Source: Elusimicrobiota bacterium (GTDB lineage Bacteria; Elusimicrobiota; Elusimicrobia; 2-02-FULL-39-32). From it: a stretch of 6,358 nucleotides of DNA. Shown here one piece after another: positions 1-6,002 of this stretch. The stretch is from assembly GCA_023249835.1 (NCBI GenBank), contig JAHFBY010000112.1, forward strand, positions 1-6,358, in the 5' to 3' direction. A program made the position numbers and the translations under genes. Each line of letters begins with the position of its first letter. Within the stretch, counting starts at the first letter, position 1. The notes under the pieces are model-generated. The model was given only the letters and a program-made list of their open reading frames with translations, ran no database searches and was not told where the DNA came from.

Positions 1-5
1 GTTAA

Positions 6-932
6 TTAAAACTTATGCACTAATTCTAGGGTGGCACGAAAACCTTGGAAACGGTTTTTGGCTGCAAACTCGATTGGAAAAGAAAGCATTGCGGTAAGCC
101 CCTGCCCCATATAAACGGCTCCGGGTCCGATAGCCGCCACTCTTTCTTTAGAGTCCACCATATCGGTTCCATTTTTCTGATCTTCGGTTAGCTGTTGTAA
201 AAAGTATCCGGCAAATCCAGCGCGATATTGCGGGTAAATCTCGCGGGATACGGCATAGTTTAAATGAAAAAGTTGTCCTGGCTTAACATTAGTTTCATTA
301 TTTTCACCGTGCAAAGCATACCATAAACGAACGTCCGCGTCCCATTTAGGCTGAAATAGCCAGACCATTGAGTAATAAGGGTTAAACGTTAAGAGGTTCG
401 ATCCGGGGTTAGCTGAAAACCGTTTATCGTACTTGCCCGTAGGAAAAGTTAAATCAAACTCAACGCGTTGAAATATAGGGCCTCCCAACAAGGAAGCCTT
501 GTCCCATTGAATGGCAGGTCCAACTAAAAAGTCGCCTAACCCAGCGCTATTGGCGGAAAGAGCAAAACCTCCGAAAGAACCGCTAATGGTGGGGGAAACC
601 ACTGGCAACAAGACGTCGATCGCTGGATGAGCGCCCAAAAACTCAAATTTTGACAAATAATAAAACTGAGTTAAGTGCGTCAATGCCTCAACCTGCGCCC
701 CGCCAGAAATAGTTTCGCCTTGAGCAGAAACCGCGCGATTGCCTTGCGTATATAAGGAATATCCAATAAAATACAATCCCGGAGGCGCCCCGCCATCTAA
801 AAATGTAGTTACGCTCAAATTAACCGGTGGTTGATTGTAGGCGTGTAAATTTTTTATAGAGTTTCCATATATAAGAAAGAATAGCGCAAATAAAACCCCG
901 TATGTTAATCGAGTTTGATTATGTTGTTTCAT
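6..932 (-). CDS. Outer-membrane beta-barrel protein, phenol meta-pathway (SphA/MetA-like) family
   Basis: The 308-residue protein has a hydrophobic segment at about residues 11-21 and a plausible signal-peptidase site after LHA (residue 31). The mature part opens with an NLS..TTFLDGGAPPGLYFIGY stretch and has alternating aromatic/polar strands throughout (for example YYSMVWLF, RLWYAL, GFRATLELVHKF). The last residue is Phe, the usual C-terminal signal for insertion of outer-membrane barrels. Length and N-terminal pattern fit the family annotated as 'protein involved in meta-pathway of phenol degradation', thought to pass small hydrophobic or aromatic compounds across the outer membrane; the substrate here is unknown. 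The start is supported by AAAGGGAG five bases upstream, inside the preceding cupin gene, whose end overlaps this gene by 14 nt. It is the last gene of the string visible here; its stop is 6 nt from the window edge, so what follows is unseen. Localisation is fairly sure, specific function is not. Confidence 0.8.
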   Translation of the reverse strand: MKQHNQTRLTYGVLFALFFLIYGNSIKNLHAYNQPPVNLSVTTFLDGGAPPGLYFIGYSLYTQGNRAVSAQGETISGGAQVEALTHLTQFYYLSKFEFLGAHPAIDVLLPVVSPTISGSFGGFALSANSAGLGDFLVGPAIQWDKASLLGGPIFQRVEFDLTFPTGKYDKRFSANPGSNLLTFNPYYSMVWLFQPKWDADVRLWYALHGENNETNVKPGQLFHLNYAVSREIYPQYRAGFAGYFLQQLTEDQKNGTDMVDSKERVAAIGPGAVYMGQGLTAMLSFPIEFAAKNRFQGFRATLELVHKF

Positions 933-1332
933 TATGTCTCCCTTTAGAATTAATGATTTTTTTAAAAACTATATCAGGTTTTTTCATGTTGATTTTTGGT
1001 AAATATATGCTTAATGCGCTTACTCCAAGCTTGCTTGCATGAAAAGAGTGCCAGATTTTAGGCGGAAGATATAATAGGTCCCCTGATTCTAAAAAAATAT
1101 TATCATTGTTCAGCTTTGCCGTTACAGACCCCGTTAATATATAAATAAATTCATGAGTTTTATTATGATAAATTGCCGGGACTTCCTTGTTTGCATCAAT
1201 TCTAACTTTCATGATAGAGGCTAGTTTTGCTGCCTTTCCCGTGTTATTTAATGGAAACATTGATAGCTGACTTGAATAACGTTTCCCAATATCTTCACCA
1301 CATTTTTTTACCCACCAATTAGTTTTGTTCAT
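919..1332 (-). CDS. Single-domain cupin protein (cupin_2 type)
   Basis: A 137-residue protein with one cupin barrel at about residues 40-112. Motif 1 is visible as H56-x-K58-x-H60-E61-(x6)-G68, and motif 2 as G84-(x5)-P90...W94-H95-x-F-H98. H56, E61 and H95 are the likely metal ligands, with H60 and H98 nearby; the HxK form replaces the classical HxH. Small cupins of this kind act as dioxygenases, isomerases, metal-binding sensors or accessory enzymes, and sequence alone does not choose between them. No signal peptide is seen, so it is probably cytoplasmic. The start overlaps the end of the binding-protein gene by 14 nt and has no good Shine-Dalgarno (upstream ACGGCAAAAACTA), so translation is probably coupled to that gene. 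Its 3' end overlaps the barrel gene. Base composition is AT-rich (21 G+C in 1081-1140), unlike the flanking ThDP and barrel genes. Confidence 0.8.
   Translation of the reverse strand: MNKTNWWVKKCGEDIGKRYSSQLSMFPLNNTGKAAKLASIMKVRIDANKEVPAIYHNKTHEFIYILTGSVTAKLNNDNIFLESGDLLYLPPKIWHSFHASKLGVSALSIYLPKINMKKPDIVFKKIINSKGRHNETT
938..945 (-). promoter_or_regulatory. Ribosome binding site of the outer-membrane protein, inside the cupin gene
   Basis: On the minus strand AAAGGGAG lies five bases before the ATG at 930-932. It is the strongest Shine-Dalgarno of the overlapping genes. It lies within the last codons of the cupin gene, so the barrel protein can be initiated independently although the genes overlap. 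Confidence 0.7.
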
Positions 1333-2818
1333 TAGTTTTTGCCGTAAAGAAATGCGGCATTCCTGTAACAGAAGGGTTAAAGTCTACTTTTAAGTTTACG
1401 CCGTAGGTTTTAATTCTTTGATAAGTAAATATCCCCAAGGCTTCATCATAGATAAATTTGTCGATAGCTTGTTCTTTTTGCTCTCTTTCCTTGATATCTA
1501 TAGTGACAACCATGTCTTCCAGAAGTTTATCGAATTTGTCAACTTTACCAAGCGAATACGGCGATTTAGAATAGAGCGTTATGCTTTGAATAAAATAACT
1601 ATGGCACATGGGGTCAGGAAGAGCTCCAAATAAAATATCCCAACTTTCAGACTTTGTATCTTTGAGGATATCGGCGTCTGTCGTGACCGTGATTTCGACA
1701 ACTATGTTAATTGCGCTTAATTGTTTGGCAATGATACGCGCCGCCCTTAAGGATTGATCCTTAACCAGCATTTTTAGTTTAATCGGTTTGTTTTCATAAC
1801 CGGCATCTTTTAATAGATCGGTACATTTTTTTATGTCATATGGATAAGGTGTGAGGGTCTTGTTATATCCCTGCTCTCCCGGCATAGAAAATGTTGCAAT
1901 CGATCTTCCGTTTCCAAGCGCGTCAAACCTAATAAGTTCGGTTCGATTGATTGCATAATTAATTGCTTTTCTTATCCGTTTGTCTTGCAGTGCTCCTTTA
2001 GTAGAATTAAATACTCCAGTCATTGTATAGTAAGTCTCTTCTTTAATGATTTTGGCTACTTTGCTATCCATGACCATAGTTGTTTGAGTGCCGGGCAATT
2101 CGGTTAGAATATCCACTTTTCCTTTAATAAGTTGATTTAGCTGTTTATCCCATGGAATAAATTTAAATATTAACTTATCAAATTTTGGAAACTCATGTGA
2201 CCAATAATTTGTATTCTTAGTTAATGTAATTTGCTTGCCTTTATCCCAATTGACAAATATAAAAGGGCCTGTCCCGATAGGAGTGCTGGAAAGTATATTT
2301 TCTCCTTCTTTCTCAATATAATCATGAGGAATAATTACGATAAAACCGGCTAATCGATTTAAAAGTAAACCATCCGGAAATTTAGTGACAATATCGATTG
2401 TGTAATCATCAATAATTTCAACCTTGTCAAGGGAGTTAATAAATCCTTGGGCTGGGAATCCTGTCTCAGGTTTAAGGTAACGTTCAATAGAAAATTTAAC
2501 GTCATCCGCATTAAACACTTCTCCGTTGTGAAAGGTTATTCCTTGCCGAAGATAAAACCTGACCCGTAACGGATCTTTTCTTTCCCAATGGGTTGCTAAC
2601 GCGCTTTCAATATGGCCATTGGGACTAAACCGAACTAATCCTTCATAAATTTGTTGTATTAGGGTATGGTTTTTTTCAGTAAATTGTTTGTGCGGATCTA
2701 GGGTTGGAGGGTCTTTAACATCATCGCAAACGACAATTTGAGATGATGTTAAAGACCCGGGATGTAAACAATATAGCAAGAACTGAAAAAGTAATAGTAG
2801 TAAAAGTCTAATTTTCAT
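1319..2818 (-). CDS. Periplasmic solute-binding protein, family 5 (peptide/nickel ABC-transporter type)
   Basis: The 499-residue protein starts with K/R residues and a leucine-rich hydrophobic core (residues 4-18), typical of an exported protein. The mature part begins near IVVCDD...PPTLDPH (28-43) and continues with YEGLVRF, ATHWERKDP, RFYLRQGITFHNGEVFNADDVKFSIERY and IGTGPF, the recognisable family-5 (DppA/OppA-like) landmarks; length is also usual. These proteins bind peptides, metals, opines or other solutes for an ABC importer. No permease or ATPase gene is in the window, so it may use a distant transporter or work alone. Cys17 in LLYC is a poor lipobox (Tyr before Cys), so a soluble periplasmic form is more likely. 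The start overlaps the methyltransferase stop as ATGA; the upstream ribosome site (AGG, 9 nt away) is modest. A perfect 17-bp inverted repeat lies in codons 21-37. The gene is strongly AT-rich in places (13 of 60 G+C in 2161-2220). Confidence 0.88.
   Translation of the reverse strand: MKIRLLLLLLFQFLLYCLHPGSLTSSQIVVCDDVKDPPTLDPHKQFTEKNHTLIQQIYEGLVRFSPNGHIESALATHWERKDPLRVRFYLRQGITFHNGEVFNADDVKFSIERYLKPETGFPAQGFINSLDKVEIIDDYTIDIVTKFPDGLLLNRLAGFIVIIPHDYIEKEGENILSSTPIGTGPFIFVNWDKGKQITLTKNTNYWSHEFPKFDKLIFKFIPWDKQLNQLIKGKVDILTELPGTQTTMVMDSKVAKIIKEETYYTMTGVFNSTKGALQDKRIRKAINYAINRTELIRFDALGNGRSIATFSMPGEQGYNKTLTPYPYDIKKCTDLLKDAGYENKPIKLKMLVKDQSLRAARIIAKQLSAINIVVEITVTTDADILKDTKSESWDILFGALPDPMCHSYFIQSITLYSKSPYSLGKVDKFDKLLEDMVVTIDIKEREQKEQAIDKFIYDEALGIFTYQRIKTYGVNLKVDFNPSVTGMPHFFTAKTNEQN
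2709..2758. repeat. Perfect 17-bp inverted repeat inside the binding-protein gene
   Basis: GGGTCTTTAACATCATC (2709-2725) and GATGATGTTAAAGACCC (2742-2758) are exact reverse complements, separated by a 16-nt loop. The arms encode residues 21-26 (GSLTSS, end of the signal peptide region) and 32-37 (DDVKDP, start of the mature domain). In the mRNA this would form a 17-bp hairpin about 60 nt after the start codon. Neither side is followed by a run of U, so it is not an intrinsic terminator. It could tune translation or RNA stability within the string, or be the scar of a template-switch event. The repeat itself is certain; its role is not known. Confidence 0.95.
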
Positions 2819-3858
2819 AATTTTGTACCTACCATTAGATTGGATGCATTAAATGTTTTGCGGCAGATGTCGTAGGTTTCAATGCGAGTACAACCCGTAT
2901 CTTTTAGCCATTTTATAAATTGATCCTTTCGGTAAGCGGCGCCTTTTTCGGTATAAGTGCTCATGTGTACAGAGTAGAGCGCTCCGAATATTGGATTACA
3001 TTCGGTTTTATCTAAACAAAAATCATGGATGGCTATTTTTCCGTTTGAACGAAGTGATTTAAAGGCTTTTTTGAGTAACTCCTTATTTTCAATTTCGCCT
3101 TCATTATGTAAGACATGTGATAGCAATACTAAATCATACTGATTTTCCGGAAAGTCTGCATCATGATAACTTGATTCAATGTAACGTATCCTATTTGCAT
3201 AATTTTTTTGGGAATGAATTTTTTTTGTGTAGATTAATGTTGAAGGTAAATCCAGCAATGTAACCTCCAATTTCGGATATTTCTTTAAAAAGCCAGCGCT
3301 GTACATTCCGGGACCTGCCCCGACGTCAAGCATCTTCTCAGTTTTATGGTTTGATAAGGCAGATACAATTTCTTTTGCAGGTTGTTTAGCAATTTCTAAC
3401 ATGGTTAAAATGTAGTCTTCGGTGAACATTCCATTGCTTAACCACTCGCCTAACGGTTTCTGTGGTTTTCCGGTTTTAACAATAGCTGTTAATTCACTCC
3501 ATGAACTATAAAGCGCATTTTGATACCTTAAAGTATGATAAAAACTATCCGGGGAACCCTTTAGTAAAAACTGGTTTGAAACTGAATTGTTTATGTAGCC
3601 TTTCGAAATTTTATTTAAAAAATTTAAGGATACAAGAGCATTTAATATAAACTTGCCGACCCTTGGATCAATAGAGAGATGTTTAGTTATTTGTTTTAAG
3701 GACTTGGGAGCCTTACGCAAATATTCAAATAAGTTTAATTCAACGGCGGTAAATAGAATTTTTGCGCTTCTGTATCCCAATACCAGATCGGATATTTTTG
3801 GGCAAATGGATGTGCTTTTAGATAAACTAGCGAATATAGATGCGTTTTTATTATTCAT
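2815..3858 (-). CDS. SAM-dependent O-methyltransferase, ASMT/hydroxyneurosporene-methyltransferase type
   Basis: A 347-residue protein with the two-part layout of the methyltransf_2 family. Residues about 25-95 form a dimerisation winged-helix domain (SAKILFTAVELNLFEYL...LNALVSLNFL). A Rossmann domain follows, with SAM motif I DVGAGPG (178-184), acidic residue D203 after strand 2 (TLLDLP), and SHVLHNEGEIENKELL (247-262), whose H251 matches the catalytic-base position of plant and bacterial O-methyltransferases. SNGKIAIHDF (271-280) and the C-terminal DTGCTRIETYD are also typical. The family methylates hydroxyls, often on aromatic or polyketide substrates. It lies 74 nt downstream of the ThDP gene and overlaps the binding-protein start by 4 nt. 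The ribosome site is weak: AAGGCG lies about 14 nt before ATG. A lone TATAAT occurs at 3879-3884 without a matching -35, so a separate promoter is possible but unproven. It is AT-rich compared with the ThDP gene. The substrate is unknown. Confidence 0.87.
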   Translation of the reverse strand: MNNKNASIFASLSKSTSICPKISDLVLGYRSAKILFTAVELNLFEYLRKAPKSLKQITKHLSIDPRVGKFILNALVSLNFLNKISKGYINNSVSNQFLLKGSPDSFYHTLRYQNALYSSWSELTAIVKTGKPQKPLGEWLSNGMFTEDYILTMLEIAKQPAKEIVSALSNHKTEKMLDVGAGPGMYSAGFLKKYPKLEVTLLDLPSTLIYTKKIHSQKNYANRIRYIESSYHDADFPENQYDLVLLSHVLHNEGEIENKELLKKAFKSLRSNGKIAIHDFCLDKTECNPIFGALYSVHMSTYTEKGAAYRKDQFIKWLKDTGCTRIETYDICRKTFNASNLMVGTKL

Positions 3859-3923
3859 AATTAAAATTTTATCGCCTTATTATATATTATTAAATTGTTT
3901 TCATTGACCCATTATCTATCTTC

Positions 3924-3941
3924 TTTGAATGTTTATTCAAA
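3924..3941. repeat. AT-rich 7-bp inverted repeat spanning the ThDP stop codon
   Basis: TTTGAAT (3924-3930) and ATTCAAA (3935-3941) are exact reverse complements with a 4-nt loop, and the TAA stop of the ThDP gene (3933-3935) sits in the loop and arm. With only one G-C pair per arm and no U-run after it on the minus strand, it is too weak to call a terminator. It may partly shield the 3' end or reduce readthrough into the methyltransferase gene. Confidence 0.5.
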
Positions 3942-5711
3942 TGTTTGAGGTTCAGCGTTGTCTGGGTTAAAAAACTTTTCCAGGGTTTCTATTCGAATGG
4001 CGGTGGGGGGGCGGGTTTCACGGTCGATCATGACTTCCACTAAGGAAGGAACGTTTGATTCTATTGCTAGCCTTAAGGCGCGTTCAACTTCTCCCGGTTC
4101 GTAGACGCGCACGGCCATCACCCCCATGGATTCGGCGATGCGGGCAATGTCTAAGGGGCGCTTGAAAAGCGCGGTGTTGAACTTTCCTTTAAATTGAATG
4201 GTCTCGCCCATGTGCACCATGCCGTGGCCCCCGTTGTTCATCACCACCCAAACAACCGGGATATTGTGTTCTACCGCGGTGTGCAGTTCCAACCCGTTCA
4301 TCGCAAAAGCACCGTCTCCCACCAAAGCAACTACGGGCAAATGCGGGGCCGCAAGCTTTCCACCAATGGCTGCAGCAACGCCGTGGCCCATGGAACCAAA
4401 ACCCATATTGATAAAAAACGTGCCGGGATAATGTACGGGAAAATAGTGTAATGCCCAAGCCATGACGTTTCCAATATCCACAAATAAAATGGCGTTTTCT
4501 GGCATGGCCCGCCTTATTTCTGCAATCACCCTCTGCGGTTTCAGGGGCACTGAGTTGTCCTCCATGCTGGCAGGATCTATTATCCGGTTGTGCATGGCTT
4601 TAAATGCGCGGATTTTGGCAAGCCTCCGGCCCAGAGATGTTTCGGAAAGCCCGGACTCTTTAAAATCTCGCTCCACTTGAAAGCCCATCTCAAGCAACAC
4701 CTGGCGCGCGTGGCCGGTTAACCCCACGTGCACCGGAAAATTTTTTCCGATCTCAGTAGGATCAACGTCTAAATGCAAAAGCTTTTTGTTTTGGGATAAG
4801 CGCGGGTCCCAGGCGTGCGTGGAAGCTTCGCCCAGGCTAGAACCAACAACGAAAAGAACATCGCAATCCGAAGAAAAAATTGTATCTTCCGCTTGCGGTG
4901 AGCCCGCTAAACCAAACACTCCCAAAGATAAAATATCGTCCTCTGGAAAAACTCCCTTGCCTTTAGGCGTGGTGGCTACAGGAATTTTTAAGCGGTGCGC
5001 TAAAGTGTAAAGCTCTTCATACGCGCGGGCAATATGCACGCCGTAGCCGGCCAATATCACCGGATTTTTCGCTTGAGTTAATATCTTTGACGCCTCTTTG
5101 ACAGATTGACGATCAAAAGATTCCGTGTGCGGACGGTATTGTGCCGGCGTTTGCAGTTCGTAAGGGACTGGCCGTTTAAACATGTTGGCCGGAACATTTA
5201 AATGCACCGGACCCGGGCGATCGCTTAAACTGGTGCGCAGTAAAGAACGCATAAGTTCCGCTGCTTTTTCCGGAGCGGGCAGCATGAGGCTTGCTTTGGT
5301 CACGGTTTTATATAGGCTTACTATATCTACTCCTTGCGGAGAACTCTCTTGCGCCGCTCCTTTGCCAAACGCCGCTATGCTGATTTGCGCTGAAATCACC
5401 ATTATCGGCACAGAATCAATATGGGCACAGGCAATCCCGGTCAGCGCGTTAGTGGCGCCAGGGCCGGTAGTGGTGCAGCAAACCCCTAAACGACCGCTGA
5501 CTCGCGCATAACCGTCCGCCATAAACGCTGCGCCTTCTTCGTGTTTGGTGATTATCGGCCGAATTTTTTGGTTGTCGTCAAAGAGGGCTTCATAGAGGGG
5601 CATTAAGGGCCCGCCCGGGATGCCAAAAATTGCGGTAACGCCTTCGCCCTGTAAATATTGAGTGAGTAAATGGATGGCTGTGGATTGAGCTAATTCAGAA
5701 TTTTTTATCAT
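3933..5711 (-). CDS. ThDP-dependent enzyme of the acetolactate-synthase/2-keto-acid decarboxylase superfamily, probably not a true AHAS
   Basis: All three ThDP-enzyme domains are present. Numbering is from the upstream GTG at 5715-5717; the chosen ATG is residue 3 of that frame. The pyrimidine-binding domain (about 8-175) has FGIPGG (31-36), catalytic Glu60 in KHEEGAAFMADGYAR and TTGPGATN (83-90). A central domain spans about 200-345. The pyrophosphate-binding domain (about 395-570) has the metal motif GDG (467-469) with NN at 494-495, the usual spacing. The protein would activate ThDP and decarboxylate a 2-keto acid, then release an aldehyde or couple it to a carbonyl partner. GMV (499-501) matches AHAS, but the Trp expected three residues after Val is Gly504, and the central RFDDR motif of FAD-binding AHAS is absent (VGSSLGEAS instead). 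No small subunit is adjacent. ATG at 5709-5711 is preferred because AAGGG lies five bases before it, whereas the GTG overlaps that site. It is GC-richer (35 of 60 in 4321-4380) than the next genes. Superfamily certain; reaction uncertain. Confidence 0.88.
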   Translation of the reverse strand: MIKNSELAQSTAIHLLTQYLQGEGVTAIFGIPGGPLMPLYEALFDDNQKIRPIITKHEEGAAFMADGYARVSGRLGVCCTTTGPGATNALTGIACAHIDSVPIMVISAQISIAAFGKGAAQESSPQGVDIVSLYKTVTKASLMLPAPEKAAELMRSLLRTSLSDRPGPVHLNVPANMFKRPVPYELQTPAQYRPHTESFDRQSVKEASKILTQAKNPVILAGYGVHIARAYEELYTLAHRLKIPVATTPKGKGVFPEDDILSLGVFGLAGSPQAEDTIFSSDCDVLFVVGSSLGEASTHAWDPRLSQNKKLLHLDVDPTEIGKNFPVHVGLTGHARQVLLEMGFQVERDFKESGLSETSLGRRLAKIRAFKAMHNRIIDPASMEDNSVPLKPQRVIAEIRRAMPENAILFVDIGNVMAWALHYFPVHYPGTFFINMGFGSMGHGVAAAIGGKLAAPHLPVVALVGDGAFAMNGLELHTAVEHNIPVVWVVMNNGGHGMVHMGETIQFKGKFNTALFKRPLDIARIAESMGVMAVRVYEPGEVERALRLAIESNVPSLVEVMIDRETRPPTAIRIETLEKFFNPDNAEPQTFE

Positions 5712-5751
5712 TTGCACCCTTTTTTTTACTAGGAGATCGCTCCTTAAACAT
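5695..5751 (-). CDS. Possible 18-codon upstream reading frame overlapping the ThDP start
   Basis: An ATG at 5749-5751 is preceded by AAGGA with a 7-nt spacer (5759-5763), a better-placed site than most in this window. It reads MFKERSPSKKKGANDKKF and stops with TGA at 5695-5697, 14 nt inside the ThDP gene and in a different frame. The peptide is Lys-rich and has no Leu/Val/Ile run, so it does not look like a classical ilv attenuation peptide. It may be a translational-coupling device, or a chance frame; no conservation data are available here. Confidence 0.25.
   Translation of the reverse strand: MFKERSPSKKKGANDKKF
5717..5721 (-). promoter_or_regulatory. Ribosome binding site that selects the ATG start of the ThDP gene
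   Basis: AAGGG on the minus strand is five bases before ATG 5709-5711, a normal distance. It overlaps the first base of the in-frame GTG at 5715-5717 and so cannot serve that codon. This is the reason for choosing the shorter, 592-residue product. Confidence 0.65.
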
Positions 5752-5758
5752 AGTAAAA
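5724..5758. repeat. 8-bp inverted repeat with inner 4-bp stem just upstream of the ThDP ribosome site
   Basis: TTTTACTA (5724-5731) and TAGTAAAA (5751-5758) are exact reverse complements. Between them GGAG (5732-5735) and CTCC (5740-5743) pair around ATCG. In the leader RNA the stem would end three bases before the AAGGG ribosome site and would bury the start of the 18-codon upstream frame. It may act as an operator or as an RNA switch on initiation; it lacks a terminator U-run. Confidence 0.55.
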
Positions 5759-5775
5759 TCCTTGAGTTGCACGAG

Positions 5776-5822
5776 CATTCATTAAACGCTAAAAAACAAC
5801 CTTCACGGATAACGAATGAATG
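5776..5822. repeat. 8-bp complementary pair that competes with the leader hairpin at 5819-5837
   Basis: CATTCATT (5776-5783) is the exact reverse complement of AATGAATG (5815-5822), 31 nt apart. The right arm shares 5819-5822 with the 7-bp hairpin at 5819-5837, so the two pairings cannot form fully at the same time. This is the geometry of alternative leader structures, but an 8-bp match at this distance could arise by chance. Confidence 0.35.
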
Positions 5823-5837
5823 ATCGGGGGGATCATT
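5819..5837. repeat. Perfect 7-bp inverted repeat with G/C loop in the minus-strand leader
   Basis: The sequence is AATGATC-GGGGG-GATCATT, a perfect dyad. It sits about 50-70 nt downstream of the predicted start of the closer minus-strand promoter. Neither strand shows a U-run after it, so it is not an intrinsic terminator. It could be an operator for a dimeric regulator or an RNA hairpin in the long leader. Confidence 0.55.
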
Positions 5838-5893
5838 ATTATAAAAAAATATCTTAAACTGAACATTTTCTTTACTGAGCCAATTATATAACT

Positions 5894-5922
5894 ATTATAC
5901 TTGAGCAAAGAATTTATGTTAA
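5894..5922 (-). promoter_or_regulatory. Sigma-70-like promoter for the minus-strand gene string (proximal)
   Basis: On the minus strand TTAACA (5917-5922) and TATAAT (5894-5899) are separated by exactly 17 nt: one mismatch to the -35 consensus and none to the -10. Transcription would begin near 5887, leaving a leader of about 176 nt before the ThDP ATG at 5711. Confidence 0.6.
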
Positions 5923-5936
5923 GTGAATATAGGATT

Positions 5937-5965
5937 AGATTAGCAAAGGCGCACAGTGATGTCAA
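5937..5965 (-). promoter_or_regulatory. Sigma-70-like promoter for the minus-strand gene string (distal, extended -10)
   Basis: On the minus strand a perfect TTGACA (5960-5965) is followed after 17 nt by TAATCT (5937-5942), which keeps the three most conserved -10 positions. It is preceded by TGC, the extended -10 feature. Transcription would start near 5930. It lies about 43 nt upstream of the proximal promoter, so the string may have two start sites. Confidence 0.45.
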
Positions 5966-6002
5966 GTGTTTTTTACCATGTTTTTTTACGATTCTTCCGG
6001 AA

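Noticed and set aside
32..48. TGGCACG resembling a sigma-54 -24 element
   Set aside because: No GC element at the required distance follows, and it lies within the barrel coding sequence.
1418..1633. Plus-strand frame opposite the binding-protein gene
   Set aside because: The minus-strand frame is a well-recognised family-5 binding protein; this antisense frame has no ribosome site or family signature that I can see.
2768..2818. Lipoprotein signal in the binding protein (LLYC around Cys17)
   Set aside because: The residue before Cys is Tyr, which does not fit a lipobox, so a lipoprotein call is not supported.
3653..3907. Plus-strand frame opposite the methyltransferase N-terminus
   Set aside because: It mirrors the dimerisation domain of the methyltransferase and its own sequence has no family features.
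3924..3941. Inverted repeat considered as a rho-independent terminator after the ThDP gene
   Set aside because: The stem has one G-C pair and there is no U-run downstream on the minus strand, so I kept it only as a weak repeat.
4005..4011. Run of seven G (seven C on the coding strand) near the 3' end of the ThDP gene
   Set aside because: It is short for a phase-variable tract and simply encodes part of RPPTA; a slip would affect only the last roughly 25 residues.
4189..5511. Several antisense or out-of-frame open frames inside the ThDP gene
   Set aside because: They are expected from the higher GC of this gene; the ThDP frame carries all catalytic motifs over the whole stretch.
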